The notes under the pieces were generated by a model. It was not told where the DNA came from. It ran no database searches and saw only the letters and a program-made list of their open reading frames with translations. Shown here in pieces: positions 44,150 through 53,982 of a stretch of DNA of 64,000 bases. Made by a program: the position numbers and the translations under genes. Source of the DNA: Synechococcus sp. BSA11S. Lineage in GTDB: Bacteria > Cyanobacteriota > Cyanobacteriia > PCC-6307 > Cyanobiaceae. Positions within the stretch are counted from its first letter, which is position 1. Every line of letters starts with the position of its first letter. The stretch covers positions 124,001 through 188,000 of the forward strand of contig NZ_VNWP01000005.1 in the NCBI RefSeq assembly GCF_014224355.1, written 5' to 3'.

Positions 44150-44638
44150 GTGATCTCAGCCGGCCACGGCGACAGCACAGCCAAGGCCACGGCGCTGCAG
44201 GCCGGCCTGTTCGACTTCGCCATCGGTGAGCTGGTCCGTCAGCACCGCGCCAGCTTCCCGCCGCTCTGGAGCACCGAGAGCTGGGCGAAGCTGCTGATCT
44301 GGCTGGCGCTCAACAGCGGGGCCGACGGCAGCCGCGAGGGCCTCGAGGCGTTCGCCGCCGCGATCGGCTCCCGCACCACCGTCCGGATGCGACGGCTGTT
44401 CTTCGAGCGGGAGCTGGAGGGGATCAACCTCAAGCTGATGGCGGATCCGGCTGAGCCCCAGGTGCTCGCCCTGCCCCTCGAGCCCAGCGGCGGTGAGGCT
44501 GGGCTGGCCGCCGCCACCCTGTCGGAAGCCCTGGAGCAGGTGGGTCTGACGGCGCAGGTGTGCGGCGACCCCACCAGCTGGCAGCGCCATGACGCCCTGG
44601 TGGCGATTCCCTGGGCATCCGGGGCGGCAACCGACTGA
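44150..44638 (+). CDS. Conserved hypothetical protein, 162 aa
   Basis: Soluble protein translated from a GTG (VISAGHGDSTAK). It has a helical N-terminal half with FDFAIGELVRQHRASFPPLW and WLALNSGADGSREGLEAFAA, and a C-terminal region with LPLEPSGGEAGLAAATLSEA. No known domain was recognised. It is divergent from the small acidic protein gene. Codon use matches the genome. Confidence 0.65.
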   Translation: MISAGHGDSTAKATALQAGLFDFAIGELVRQHRASFPPLWSTESWAKLLIWLALNSGADGSREGLEAFAAAIGSRTTVRMRRLFFERELEGINLKLMADPAEPQVLALPLEPSGGEAGLAAATLSEALEQVGLTAQVCGDPTSWQRHDALVAIPWASGAATD

Positions 44639-44703
44639 GCTGCCCCTCGGTTTCGGTTCATGGCTTGCCCCTTCCTACGGTGTCTGGCGGTGGGAGGCCC
44701 AGC

Positions 44704-45327
44704 ATGCGCTTGATCGGTACCTACCGAAGCCCCGGCTACGACGCCCTGGCCGAGGCGGCCCTGGGCTTCTACGGGCGGCGGGTGGATCTGCACCGCCCGG
44801 GCATCGCCTTCGGCCACGATCCCGCCCAACCGGCCAAGGTGTCCACCGACATCAGCCTGGTGGCGATCGACCGCACCGACCCTGAGGCCCACGGCCTGGC
44901 GGAGCTGATCCTGCGCGGGGTGTCAGCCGGCCTGCAGCGCTACCTCAGCGAACGTCCGCTCCTGCTGGAGGTGTGCCCGGAGCGTTCCCTGTTCGTGAAT
45001 CCGATCTTCAACCTGCAGCACTACGCGCCGGGGGAAGGATTCCGCAGCTGGCACTGCGACTGGACCACCAGCGAGGAGGCGACAGAACCGATCCGGCGCG
45101 TGCTCGCCTGGATTCTTTACCTCAACACGCTGCCCGATGGTGGCACCGAGTTCCACTGGCAGGACCACCACGAGCAGGCCGAGCGGGGCAAGCTGCTGAT
45201 CTTTCCGGCCAGCCCTTCCCACACCCACCGCGGGCGCGTCTCCACCACCCACGCCAAGACGATTGCCACCGGCTGGATCAATGCCGGCACCCTCGAGGAC
45301 TACGTGGCGCGGCTGGCGGCCGCCTGA
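44704..45327 (+). CDS. 2-oxoglutarate/Fe(II)-dependent oxygenase (prolyl 4-hydroxylase-like)
   Basis: 207-residue protein with the double-stranded beta-helix of P4H-like oxygenases. The iron ligands are His and Asp in RSWHCDWTT and the distal His in ASPSHTHRGRV; the 2OG-binding basic residue follows closely (HRG). Conserved LAWILYLNTLPDGGTEFHW lies between them. The ATG at 44704 follows a short gap after the hypothetical gene. Substrate unknown; protein or small-molecule hydroxylation are both possible. Confidence 0.83.
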   Translation: MRLIGTYRSPGYDALAEAALGFYGRRVDLHRPGIAFGHDPAQPAKVSTDISLVAIDRTDPEAHGLAELILRGVSAGLQRYLSERPLLLEVCPERSLFVNPIFNLQHYAPGEGFRSWHCDWTTSEEATEPIRRVLAWILYLNTLPDGGTEFHWQDHHEQAERGKLLIFPASPSHTHRGRVSTTHAKTIATGWINAGTLEDYVARLAAA

Positions 45328-45375
45328 GCCCACCGCCCCCTTTGAGAGCATGAGCTGTATCTTCCCCACCCCGCC

Positions 45376-48201
45376 GTGACCGAGGCTCCCGCCGCCGCCA
45401 GCCCCGACGGCGCCCTGCCCAAGACCTACGACCCGGCCGGCACCGAAGCGCGCTGGCAGGCGGCCTGGGAGGCGGCGGGCGCCTTCCACCCCGATCCGAA
45501 CGCGCCGGGTGAACCCTTCTCGGTGGTGATCCCGCCGCCGAACGTGACCGGAAGCCTGCACATGGGCCACGGCTTCGAGACCGCCCTGATCGACACGATC
45601 GTGCGCTTCCAGCGTCTGCGGGGCAGGAACGTGTTGTGTCTGCCCGGCACCGACCACGCCTCGATCGCGGTGCAGTCGATCCTCGAGAAGCAGATCAAGG
45701 CCGAGGGGGGCAGCAAGGACGACCTGGGCCGCGACGCCTTCCTCGAGCGCGCCTGGAGCTGGAAGGCCGAGAGCGGCGGCACGATCGTGGGCCAATTGCG
45801 CCGCCTCGGCTACTCGGTCGACTGGCAGCGGGAGCGCTTCACCCTCGATCCGGGCCTGAACAAGGCCGTGGTGGAGGCCTTCGTGCGCCTGCATGAGCAG
45901 GGCCTGATCTACCGGGGCGAATACCTGGTGAACTGGTGCCCGGCTTCGGGATCGGCGGTGAGCGATCTGGAGGTGGAGATGAAGGAGCTCGACGGGCACC
46001 TCTGGCATTTCCGCTATCCGCTCACGGCTGCTGCGGAGGGCTCAGCTTCTGGCGGCCCCGATCACCTGGTGGTGGCCACCACCCGCCCCGAAACCCTGCT
46101 GGGCGACACCGGCGTGGCCGTGCATCCCGAGGATCCCCGCTATGCGGCCCTGGTGGGTCAGACCCTCACCCTGCCTCTGGTGGGGCGCGAGATCCCGATC
46201 GTGGCCGATGAGCACGTGGATCCGGCCTTCGGCACGGGCTGCGTCAAGGTGACCCCCGCCCATGACCCCAACGACTTCGCCATCGGCGCTCGCCACGGCC
46301 TGCCGCTGATCACGGTGATGGCCAAAGACGGCACGATGAATGCCGCGAGCGGCCGCTTCGCCGGGCTGGACCGCTTCGAGGCCAGAAAGGCGGTGGTGGA
46401 GGCCATGGAGGCCGAAGGCTTCCTGGTGAAGGTGGAGCCCCACCGCCACAGCGTGCCGTTTTCGGATCGCGGCAAGGTGCCGGTGGAGCCCCTGCTCTCC
46501 ACCCAGTGGTTTGCCCGCGCTGAGCCCCTGGCGGCCCGCTGCCGCGAGGCCCTCGATGCCGGTGCGCCCCGCTTCGTGCCCCAGCGCTGGGAGAAGGTCT
46601 ACCGCGACTGGCTCACCGACATCCGCGACTGGTGCATCAGCCGCCAGCTCTGGTGGGGCCACCGCATCCCCGCCTGGTTCGTGGTCAGTGAAACGGGCGG
46701 GGTGATCACCGAGGCCACCCCCTACGTGGTGGCCCGTGATGACGCCGAGGCGCGCCGCAAGGCAGAGGAGCGGTTCGCTGCGGCGTCCCGCGCTGCCGGT
46801 CGGGAGCTGCAGCTGGAGCAGGATCCCGACGTGCTCGACACCTGGTTCTCCAGTGGCCTCTGGCCCTTCTCCACCCTGGGCTGGCCCGACGAGAACGCTG
46901 CCGATCTGGCCACCTGGTATCCCACCAGCGTGCTGGTGACCGGCTTCGACATCATCTTTTTCTGGGTGGCGCGGATGACGATGCTGGCCGGCGCCTTCAC
47001 CGGCCGGATGCCCTTCGCCGACGTGATGATCCACGGGCTGGTGCGGGATGAGAACAACCGCAAGATGAGCAAATCGGCGGGCAACGGCATCGATCCCCTG
47101 CCCCTGATCGAGCGCTACGGCGCCGATGCCCTGCGCTTCGCCCTGGTGCGGGAGGTGGCCGGCGCCGGCCAGGACATCCGCCTCGACTACGACCGCGCCA
47201 GCGGGGCCTCGGCCACGGTGGAGGGGGCGCGCAACTTCGCCAACAAGCTCTGGAACGCCACCCGCTTCGCCCTGCTCAACCTGGGCGGTGAAACCCCCGC
47301 CAGCCTGGGGGATCCCGATCCCGATGGGTTGACCCTGGCCGACCGCTGGATCCTCTCCCGCCTGGCGCGGGTGAATCAGGAAAGCGCCGAGCGCTACCGC
47401 AGCTACGGCCTGGGTGAGGCGGCCAAGGGGCTCTACGAGTTCGCCTGGAACGAGGTGTGCGACTGGACGATCGAGCTGCTCAAGCGCCGCCTCAATCCCA
47501 GGCCCGCCGTGGAGGGGGAGGCGCTCAGCGCCGATGCCCTGGCCGACCAGCGGGTCGCCCGCCAGGTGCTCGCCAAGGTGCTCGCGGAACTGCTGGTGCT
47601 GCTGCATCCGCTGATGCCGCACCTGAGCGAAGAGCTCTGGCACGGGGTCACCGGCGAGGCGGAGGACACCTTCCTCGCCCTGCAGCCCTGGCCCGCTGCG
47701 AACGAAGCCGCGCTGGATGACGCCCTTGAAGCCCAGTTCACCGAGCTGATCGAGGCGATCCGGGTGGTGCGCAACCTGCGGGCTCTGGCCGGCCTCAAGC
47801 CCTCCCAACCTGCGCCGGTGGTGTTCGTCACCGGCCGGCCGGAGCTGGCGGCTGTGCTCAACGCAGCCAGCGGTGACATCACCGCCCTCACCCGCGCCGC
47901 GTCGGTGGAGGTGCGCGATCCCGGGGCCGCGGCGAGTGAGCGCTGCCTGGCGGCTGTGAGCGGTGAGCTGCAGGTGCTTTTGCCGATCGAGAGCCTGGTC
48001 GATCTGGGCGCCCTGCGCAGTCGCCTGGAGAAGGACATCGCCAAGGCCGAGAAGGAGATCAAGGGCCTGGCCGGCCGCCTCGCCAACCCCAACTTTGCCG
48101 GCAAGGCGCCGCCGGATGTGGTGGCCGAGTGCCGCGCCAACCTTGCCGAGGCGGAAGCCCAGGTGGCGCTGGCCCGTGGGCGGCTGGAGGGGTTGGGCTG
48201 A
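45376..48201 (+). CDS. valS: Valyl-tRNA synthetase
   Basis: Class I aminoacyl-tRNA synthetase of 941 residues, normal for bacterial ValRS. HIGH-type motif in [14 protein letters not shown] near residue 60; editing domain ([19 protein letters not shown]); KMSKS in [13 protein letters not shown]; anticodon-binding domain after about residue 640; and the C-terminal coiled coil ([19 protein letters not shown]) characteristic of ValRS. The start is a GTG at 45376 ([12 protein letters not shown]). The gene is followed by a 200-base gap. Confidence 0.97.
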   Translation: MTEAPAAASPDGALPKTYDPAGTEARWQAAWEAAGAFHPDPNAPGEPFSVVIPPPNVTGSLHMGHGFETALIDTIVRFQRLRGRNVLCLPGTDHASIAVQSILEKQIKAEGGSKDDLGRDAFLERAWSWKAESGGTIVGQLRRLGYSVDWQRERFTLDPGLNKAVVEAFVRLHEQGLIYRGEYLVNWCPASGSAVSDLEVEMKELDGHLWHFRYPLTAAAEGSASGGPDHLVVATTRPETLLGDTGVAVHPEDPRYAALVGQTLTLPLVGREIPIVADEHVDPAFGTGCVKVTPAHDPNDFAIGARHGLPLITVMAKDGTMNAASGRFAGLDRFEARKAVVEAMEAEGFLVKVEPHRHSVPFSDRGKVPVEPLLSTQWFARAEPLAARCREALDAGAPRFVPQRWEKVYRDWLTDIRDWCISRQLWWGHRIPAWFVVSETGGVITEATPYVVARDDAEARRKAEERFAAASRAAGRELQLEQDPDVLDTWFSSGLWPFSTLGWPDENAADLATWYPTSVLVTGFDIIFFWVARMTMLAGAFTGRMPFADVMIHGLVRDENNRKMSKSAGNGIDPLPLIERYGADALRFALVREVAGAGQDIRLDYDRASGASATVEGARNFANKLWNATRFALLNLGGETPASLGDPDPDGLTLADRWILSRLARVNQESAERYRSYGLGEAAKGLYEFAWNEVCDWTIELLKRRLNPRPAVEGEALSADALADQRVARQVLAKVLAELLVLLHPLMPHLSEELWHGVTGEAEDTFLALQPWPAANEAALDDALEAQFTELIEAIRVVRNLRALAGLKPSQPAPVVFVTGRPELAAVLNAASGDITALTRAASVEVRDPGAAASERCLAAVSGELQVLLPIESLVDLGALRSRLEKDIAKAEKEIKGLAGRLANPNFAGKAPPDVVAECRANLAEAEAQVALARGRLEGLG

Positions 48202-48292
48202 AGCAGGAATGGCCGTGACTGGGACAGAGCCTTGCTCACGGCCCGAAATGCTTCTGCCGCTGGGCAGCAAGTGACCAGATCAGCAGGGCTCA

Positions 48293-48314
48293 TGCCGCAC
48301 CCACCGGTGCGGCA
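48293..48314 (+). terminator. Candidate hairpin downstream of valS
   Basis: Perfect 8-bp stem TGCCGCAC (48293-48300) / GTGCGGCA (48307-48314) with a six-base loop, 92 bases after the valS stop. No T-run follows, so it may be only a partial or Rho-dependent terminator. The rest of 48202-48419 holds no recognisable gene. Confidence 0.35.
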
Positions 48315-48419
48315 CCCCCGAACCCGAGCAATCGACTGGGAACCGACACGACAAGGCTCGGTTCGCCTCCGCCAAGAACCGTGAGGACCACGACCGCCGA
48401 GAGCCCTGCAGCCATGCCC

Positions 48420-48635
48420 TCAAGGCCGACTCCCCGTCAGCCACCATGCTTGCCAGCCGTTCTCACGGCCAAGTGGGTCTTGGTTCGCGAAAGCCACCAC
48501 CGAGAGGACAACAACGACTCCGACAAACAGGAGGAAGCTCGCGGGCGGCCGTTTGTCCGCACCAGCCAATCCAATCGCCACAGTCAGGATCAAGAGACTC
48601 GCTGCGCTCGCAGCTGTGATGGAACGATCCGTCAT
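48420..48635 (-). CDS. Small two-helix membrane protein, 71 aa
   Basis: Starts MTDRSITAASAASLLILTVA behind an AGAAGG site. Two hydrophobic stretches (residues 9-25 and 32-49, ending VVVVLSVVAFANQ), then a charged tail. No family known. It stands alone, in the less GC-rich region right of valS, convergent with it. Real but uncharacterised is the most likely reading. Confidence 0.5.
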   Translation of the reverse strand: MTDRSITAASAASLLILTVAIGLAGADKRPPASFLLFVGVVVVLSVVAFANQDPLGRENGWQAWWLTGSRP

Positions 48636-48701
48636 TCGACCTTCTTCCCGAATCCAGCGGTCTTGGTGCCAACTCCGCCCTCCCCAACATGACGACACCG
48701 G

Positions 48702-49484
48702 TTAGATGGCTGGACGTCTCATGACAAAGAACTCATAGCCAAAGTAATTAGAGTACTTTCGAAAAATCTCGATTTCATGGCGGGCCTCTCTGATCACGTC
48801 CTGCGCCTCAGGAATGCCAGTCCATTCCTCCGTTTTCTGAGCCAACAGTGCCTCCATCGGATCGTAATAACCCTCTGTCCATGCACTCTCTGGAAGGGCA
48901 AAGTGCCCAACCTGCTGGTACCCTAGGGAATCAATCACGGCGAGTTTGTTCTCGACTTTGTCGATCTCGTCGTACTGCTGCCAGTACTCAACCAACGGTG
49001 CAGGCGGTTCGGGCTTCAGCCACACCACCTCGCTGATAGCGACATAACCTCCCGGCCGGACAAAGGGCTTGATTCGTCTTAGGCCGTTCTTGAAGCCTAG
49101 ATTGTAGAGTGCTCCTTCAGACCAGATGACATCGAAACTGGCTTGAGAAAACTCCATTTTCCTCATATCCTGTTTTAAGACTTCCAGTCTGTTCGAAACG
49201 TTCGCAATCTCAGCGTTGGCCTTGGTTCTTTCAATCATAAGAGGAAGACAATCGAGTGCGAGAACCTGTCCGCCTGAAATCTTCAGAAGATCAACAGCTT
49301 GCACTCCCGGTCCGCAGCCAAGATCCAAAATGCGTGGGGTCTCCGGCAGGTCTGGCATCAGTTTGTAGGCCCGTCTGGTGCATTCGTGTGATCCCGGGCC
49401 GGCACGTGGCAGCCTTCCATAGATGTCGAGAAAGTAATCCATCTCTTTCTTTTCATTGTCGAAGCCTTGAGCTGAAGCAGTCAT
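48702..49484 (-). CDS. SAM-dependent methyltransferase, foreign-looking
   Basis: 260-residue class I methyltransferase. Motif I is ILDLGCGPGVQAVDLL near residue 52, then LALDCLPLMIERTKANAEIA, FDVIWSEGALYNLGFKNGL and FVRPGGYVAISEVVWLKPE. The C-terminal half (AWTEGYYDPMEALLAQKTEE) is typical of a subgroup of small-molecule methyltransferases. Its DNA is visibly less GC-rich than the flanking genes, with many A/T third positions, suggesting recent acquisition. The substrate cannot be inferred. An arylsulfatase pseudogene lies just upstream. Confidence 0.87.
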   Translation of the reverse strand: MTASAQGFDNEKKEMDYFLDIYGRLPRAGPGSHECTRRAYKLMPDLPETPRILDLGCGPGVQAVDLLKISGGQVLALDCLPLMIERTKANAEIANVSNRLEVLKQDMRKMEFSQASFDVIWSEGALYNLGFKNGLRRIKPFVRPGGYVAISEVVWLKPEPPAPLVEYWQQYDEIDKVENKLAVIDSLGYQQVGHFALPESAWTEGYYDPMEALLAQKTEEWTGIPEAQDVIREARHEIEIFRKYSNYFGYEFFVMRRPAI

Positions 49485-49654
49485 GTTTCATCTTGAAGCA
49501 ATGGTTTTTGCTTCAGCGTCGTTTTGTCTTGCATGCTCTTGAATGCGAATCAATGAAAGAAGCAACGCATCTGTCTGAGCATCAACTCGCAGGTGCGCTG
49601 CTTCACGGTGGGTGTGGGGACTGGCGCGAATGGCGGGTTGTCACAAGTTATGGG

Positions 49655-50760
49655 CTAGTTCCCGGTGGGCAATGGTATTTTGATGCCCTCGTTCGCGAGC
49701 ATTTCCCGGACATGCTGGAAGCGTTCATGCTGGGTGAGCGTAATCGGGCCAGAGTAACACTCGCTCTGTAGCTTTCGCGGTGGGTGCTGCACATGGGTTT
49801 TCATCAGCTCTTTGACCGTTTCGCCGATGGTGACCAGCATCCAGGTGCGTTCCGGATGGTTATTCATGAAGATGTCATGGCGTTCCTGCGGGGGTCTTGC
49901 CACAGGTCAAACATCTGTGGGACCACGGCGACATAGCTCTCTGCTCCTTTCCATCCAAGGGTGGAGTCTACGGCTAGGCCTCCGGTGGTTGCGCCGTCGT
50001 CACCCCGAAGGTTGAACACAGCCTTGTAATTGTTCACCCGTACGGCGCCCGGTGTCAGTTCATTCTCGGTGAAGTAGAATCAGGGGGTTGCGCGTACACT
50101 TACCGGTGCCAAACAGCACCTGAGACAGGTCGTAACTGTCGAAGATGATCGGTTGTCCCTCGCGATCGTCGGTGGGCAGCGATATCCCGGCGAGGCTGGC
50201 AAAGGTGGCCATGAGATCAAGACCACCCACAAAGTCGTGGTTCTTCGTCCCTGCCGCAATCTTCCCGGGCCACCAGGAGATGGCGGGAAGGTGGTTGCCT
50301 CCCTCGCGGACGGTCCTCCTCGTGCCCCGGAATGGCGTATAGCCAGCGTCAGGATAGACATCCTGCCAGGCACCGTTGTCGGTCGTCCAGAAGACGAGCG
50401 TATCCTCCTCCAGGCCAAGTTCCCGCACTTTGTCCATGATGGCGCCGATCCGGGCGTCCAGCTCAACGATCGAGTCCGCGTCCTTGCTCTTTGAGGGCGA
50501 TTGGTGAATGAAGTCGGTGTGCGTCCGGTTGGGCTGGTGGACCTTCATAAAGTTGACGTTGAGGAAGAAGGGCTGGTCGTCCTTGGCAGCCTCCTCGAGA
50601 AACTCAGTCGCTGCTTTCTCGACATACCCATCGAAGAAGGGAATCCCGACAACACCTTGATCCGGTGTGTCGACGTACTGACCATTGATCTTTAAATCTT
50701 CCTTCGCCTCCTCGCCGGCCTTACCCGACAGCGATCCTTTAGGTTTTTGGCCCTGGTGGC
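49655..50760 (-). pseudogene. Arylsulfatase, truncated and frameshifted
   Basis: Fragments in order on the minus strand are clearly sulfatase. First, GIPFFDGYVEKAATEFLEEA and FLNVNFMKVHQPNRTHTDF, then VFWTTDNGAWQDVYPDAGYT with RGTRRTVREGG up to about 50085. Then, in another frame, ENELTPGAVRVNNYKAVFNL to FDLWQDP near 49905. Then, in a third frame, ERHDIFMNNHPERTWMLVT to the final IPLPTGN and stop at 49655. At least two frameshifts interrupt it. The N-terminal third with the Cys/Ser formylglycine site is missing beyond about 50760. It cannot make a working enzyme. Confidence 0.8.
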
Positions 50761-50830
50761 AAGCACAGGGAAGGATTGATCGAAGGCGAAGGCCAGGACG
50801 TCATCTCTGTGGCCGGAAGGTCGGGCTGGC

Positions 50831-51463
50831 TTAAAGTAGAGAGCCCTGATGCTCCTGAGGCTCGAGAAGTGCTGGCTCGAAGCACTCCTCCGCTTCGCCC
50901 GCTTTCACCTCCAGGGCCTGCTCGATCACCCGGTCGGTGAGGGCATCGAAGTAGGTCGAGAGAGTCTGCTGCAATTCCTGAAACTCCGGCCAGAGTGTGT
51001 CGTTGACGAAGCTGCGGCTCAGCCGCGCCATCACCGTGGTGCGTCGTTGGCCGCGGTAGCGGTAGGGCTGGATGCCGTAGCGCCGCAGCAGTGCCACGAA
51101 CAGATGCCGCGACCACTGGTCGGAGAGGGAGAAGCGGAACTCCGCCGGCGGCTCCTCGGCCGCCAGCTCCCGCAGCCGGGCCTGGATGCGCTCGCGGGCC
51201 CGCTCGGCCGCCACCCGCTCGCCGTCGGTGCCCGGCCGGGAGAACAGGGCTTCGATGCGCCGCAGCTTCGCCACCAGCTGCTCCTCAGGGCTCGCCGGTG
51301 GGATGCCCACAGTGCGGGTGCCGGGCCCGGCGCTTCGGCTGCCGCCCCCGGAGTTGGATCGCGTGCGGCGGGCGATGGGGATCAATCTCCCGAGCTCAGC
51401 CTGGTAACGGTAGGAGCCGTTGAGGTCGATGGGATTGGGCTGAGCTCCACGGGTCTCTCGCAA
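50831..51463 (-). CDS. Hypothetical protein with DUF2786-like region
   Basis: 210-residue protein. Residues about 58-95 (EEQLVAKLRRIEALFSRPGT, then GERVAAERARERIQARL) resemble the DUF2786 helical motif seen in phage and cyanobacterial proteins. The following LSDQWSRHLFVALLRRYGIQ and RYRGQRRTTVMARLSRSFV are basic and could contact nucleic acid. No membrane helix. Function unknown. High GC again compared with the adjacent pseudogene. Confidence 0.65.
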   Translation of the reverse strand: MRETRGAQPNPIDLNGSYRYQAELGRLIPIARRTRSNSGGGSRSAGPGTRTVGIPPASPEEQLVAKLRRIEALFSRPGTDGERVAAERARERIQARLRELAAEEPPAEFRFSLSDQWSRHLFVALLRRYGIQPYRYRGQRRTTVMARLSRSFVNDTLWPEFQELQQTLSTYFDALTDRVIEQALEVKAGEAEECFEPALLEPQEHQGSLL

Positions 51464-51600
51464 GCGGGCTCAAGGCCAGACGTGCCCCGGGACCAGCACG
51501 GCCTCCCTGGTTCGCCATCACACACTGCTGCCGCTGGGAATCGGCACCTGCAGGCTGAAGTGGTCAGAGTGTGGGCGCGATCAATGGAATCCACAGGCCA

Positions 51601-52179
51601 ATGACTGGGGCCCAATCCACCACATCCAAGCCAAGGCTCACATCGGCTTTTCAGCGACTGATGTCGATTCACTGGTGGATGGCCCTGTGTTACCTGGCGC
51701 TGTTCCTGGGTGGGGCGTTCATGGCTCGGCTCGATCGCGGCGTCTTCTTGCGCGGCAGCTTGTACGACGTGCATAAGTCGATCGGAGTGCTGACTCTGGC
51801 CCTGCTGGGCTGGAGGATATTCGTCTTATTGCAAGTCTGGTGGAAGAAATACAGCAAGCGCTGGCCAAAGACAAGCCCAAAATGGTGGCAGAGTGTGGCG
51901 CTGCATGCTGGCTTGTACCTCTTCATGGTGGCAGTTCCGGCAGCAGGGTTTCTGCTTTCCAACTCATTCAAGGCGAACAACGTGATGTTCTTTGGCTTGC
52001 CCTTGCCTGATGTTTTCCCTGAGCGCAAGGGAATGGTTGAAATTGGTCGAAGTCTGCATTTCTGGCTGGCCTACGTCTTTCTTTGCTTCATCACTCTGCA
52101 TGCAATGCTGCAGTGGAAGGTCGTCAAGGCCAACTGGCGGCGCTTCACGGGATTCATGCGCATCAAACCCAGCGCATGA
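51601..52179 (+). CDS. Cytochrome b561-type membrane protein
   Basis: 192-residue di-heme cytochrome with four membrane helices. Heme-ligand histidines are visible in MSIHWWMALCYLALF, LYDVHKSIGVLTLAL, VALHAGLYLFMVAVPAAGF and RSLHFWLAYVFLCFITLHAM. This bacterial group moves electrons across the membrane, e.g. from quinol to superoxide in CybB. The ATG at 51601 is chosen. The gene is less GC-rich than most of the window. It is separated by 142 bases from the HxlR gene. Confidence 0.85.
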   Translation: MTGAQSTTSKPRLTSAFQRLMSIHWWMALCYLALFLGGAFMARLDRGVFLRGSLYDVHKSIGVLTLALLGWRIFVLLQVWWKKYSKRWPKTSPKWWQSVALHAGLYLFMVAVPAAGFLLSNSFKANNVMFFGLPLPDVFPERKGMVEIGRSLHFWLAYVFLCFITLHAMLQWKVVKANWRRFTGFMRIKPSA

Positions 52180-52321
52180 AAGCGGGTCTGCTCCGCTCCG
52201 TTGGCGGCATGAATCGCAACAGCTGATGACTTGGCTTCACGGCATGGGCTTGATGGCCACGACCTGGATCGCCGCCTTCCATTGACCCAGCAGCGCTGGG
52301 GAGACCGGCAGGGTTTCGCCC

Positions 52322-52666
52322 TCAGACGTCTGGCCCCCGGTCTGGCAGTCCCCAGGCATGCAGGCTTTCAAGCAGGGGAATCAGGGCCCGCCCGCGCGGG
52401 CTGAGCTGGTAGTCCACCTTCAAGGGCATGCTCTGCACCACGGTGCGGATCACCACCCCGTTGGCTTCCAGCTCGCGCAGGGTGCTGCTCAGAACCTTGG
52501 GGCTGACGCCCCGGAGGGAGCGGCTGAGCTCTGAGAAGCGCTGGGTCCCCTCAGCGAGTTCACGCAGCACGGGAATCTTCCAGCGGCCTTGCATCACCTC
52601 CAGGGCCAGTTTTGCCGGACATGTGGTGTGGTCATGGGAGTCCAGAAATCCCAGAGGGGCTGCCAT
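52322..52666 (-). CDS. HxlR-family winged-helix regulator
   Basis: 114-residue DNA-binding protein of the HxlR family, several of which sense aldehydes, quinones or thiol oxidation. Start MAAPLGFLDSHDH; the family Cys in TTCPAKLALEVMQGRWKIPV; winged helix with FSELSRSLRGVSPKVLSSTL and the wing VVIRTVVQSMPLKVDYQLSP. Divergent from the CDGSH gene (126 bases between the starts), which is its most likely target. Confidence 0.9.
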   Translation of the reverse strand: MAAPLGFLDSHDHTTCPAKLALEVMQGRWKIPVLRELAEGTQRFSELSRSLRGVSPKVLSSTLRELEANGVVIRTVVQSMPLKVDYQLSPRGRALIPLLESLHAWGLPDRGPDV

Positions 52667-52792
52667 GGTTACCTGCTGGATAGTTGGTTTCTTGGTGGTG
52701 CGTTGTTGCCGTTGAGCTGGTTCTCCATCACACTCCTCTTCAGCGGGAACAGGCCATCGGCCTCACCTCACCACCACTCTGCCATCGCTGTT

Positions 52793-53014
52793 GTGTCGCA
52801 ACCCACTCCTCTCTCCCTCGAGTTGCCAGCAGGCACCCATGCCCTCTGCACCTGTGGCCAAAGCAAGAACGGACGATTCTGTGATGGCTCGCACCAAGGC
52901 AGCGAATTCAAACCTGAAATCCTGACCCTGGACGAAGACAAGACGGTCTACCTCTGCACGTGCGGCACCACGAAATCCTCGCCCTACTGCGATGGCAGTC
53001 ATCTCAAGCTCTGA
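52793..53014 (+). CDS. Double CDGSH iron-sulfur protein
   Basis: About 73 residues from the GTG at 52793; no ATG fits. Two CDGSH-type [2Fe-2S] motifs: CTCGQSKNGRFCDGSH and CTCGTTKSSPYCDGSH, with three Cys and one His each. The soluble tandem type is common in bacteria and is linked to redox or iron handling. Divergent from the HxlR regulator, suggesting redox-controlled expression (inference). Confidence 0.88.
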   Translation: MSQPTPLSLELPAGTHALCTCGQSKNGRFCDGSHQGSEFKPEILTLDEDKTVYLCTCGTTKSSPYCDGSHLKL

Positions 53015-53053
53015 TCTCCCAGGTTCCATCGAGAGAGTTGCATGATGAATCCA

Positions 53054-53982
53054 TCAGGCTGTCGATGGCGCTTCCTCCACAACGACCCTGATCGGTTGCC
53101 GCTCCAGTTGTCCCCGCTCCCAGGACAGGCCCTGTGCTGCAGCCTCGTAGGTGCTCTGCAGAAAGCAGAGCAGCATGTCATTGGGTGATGGGGCCGTTTG
53201 AATGGATTCATAGGGGAGCAGGAACTCGCCCAGCGTGGCGTTCCAGCTGGCTGTCGCCGGTGTGATGGAGCTGGTGGAGAATCCTTGCGGTCTCCTCCCG
53301 GCCAGAATCCCGCACTGATCACTTCATGGGAGTAAGCCTCACGGGTCACCCAGTCTGGAAGGTTGGGAATTCCACCAGGATGAACCGGAGCTATCCGCCC
53401 GGAGAAGCGGGTCACAGCCAGATCGAAGCTTCCCCAGAAGAAGTGAACCGGGCTGCATTTGCCCAGGAAACGGGATCGGAATTGCTTGAAGACACGATCG
53501 GCTTGTAGCAAGGCTCTCCAGAATCGGCAGGCTGCATCAGGGTCGTAGTGGTGATGCAGCGTGTCTTGCTCGAAGGGAATCGCGTCGGCGACTTCGCAGG
53601 GGGTGGTCCTGATCCGGACATCGAGCCCCAGGGCTTGCAACTCACCCATCACCGCCCCATAGAAATCAGCCACACTGCGGGGCTTCAGGGCGACCCGACC
53701 CATCTCACCCAGACTGGTCTGGATCACCAGTTGGTGATCAATGAAATCGAAGATCATCTCGAAATGGCGGCCACCATGCGGAATGGGTGACGTGCTGAGA
53801 CCACGCGCACTCAGGCAGAGGGGTCCATGCCAGGAGTGGTTGGTCCATGGGGTTTGCACCAGGCGGATCTTGCCGATGATCTGCATCCAGAGCTGCAGGG
53901 TGGTGGCCGTCTCCTGCCAGTCGAGATAGGGAATGTCGGGCCAGTCTTGGCTGGTCGAGAGCTGTCTGGTGGGTTCTGGATG
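53054..53982 (-). pseudogene. DUF5996-family gene, frameshifted and without a start codon
   Basis: The frame opens with WPDIPYLDWQETATTLQLWM, typical of the family N-terminus, but has no ATG, GTG or TTG before an in-frame stop near 53983. The body is intact (WTNHSWHGPLCLSARGLSTS; FLGKCSPVHFFWGSFDLAVT; THEVIS-like SHEVISAGFWPGG). At about 53290 the frame is lost: the expected C-terminus continues in another frame as GEFLLPYESIQTAPSPNDML to a stop at 53054. An internal deletion probably accompanies the shift. DUF5996 function is unknown. Confidence 0.72.

Noticed and set aside
46042-48270. Long minus-strand frame across valS
   Set aside because: Mirror of a complete valyl-tRNA synthetase; low-complexity composition.
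49553-49771. Plus-strand 72-residue frame (MKEATHLSEHQLAGALLHGG)
   Set aside because: It lies mostly on the opposite strand of the arylsulfatase C-terminal fragment and shows no family features.
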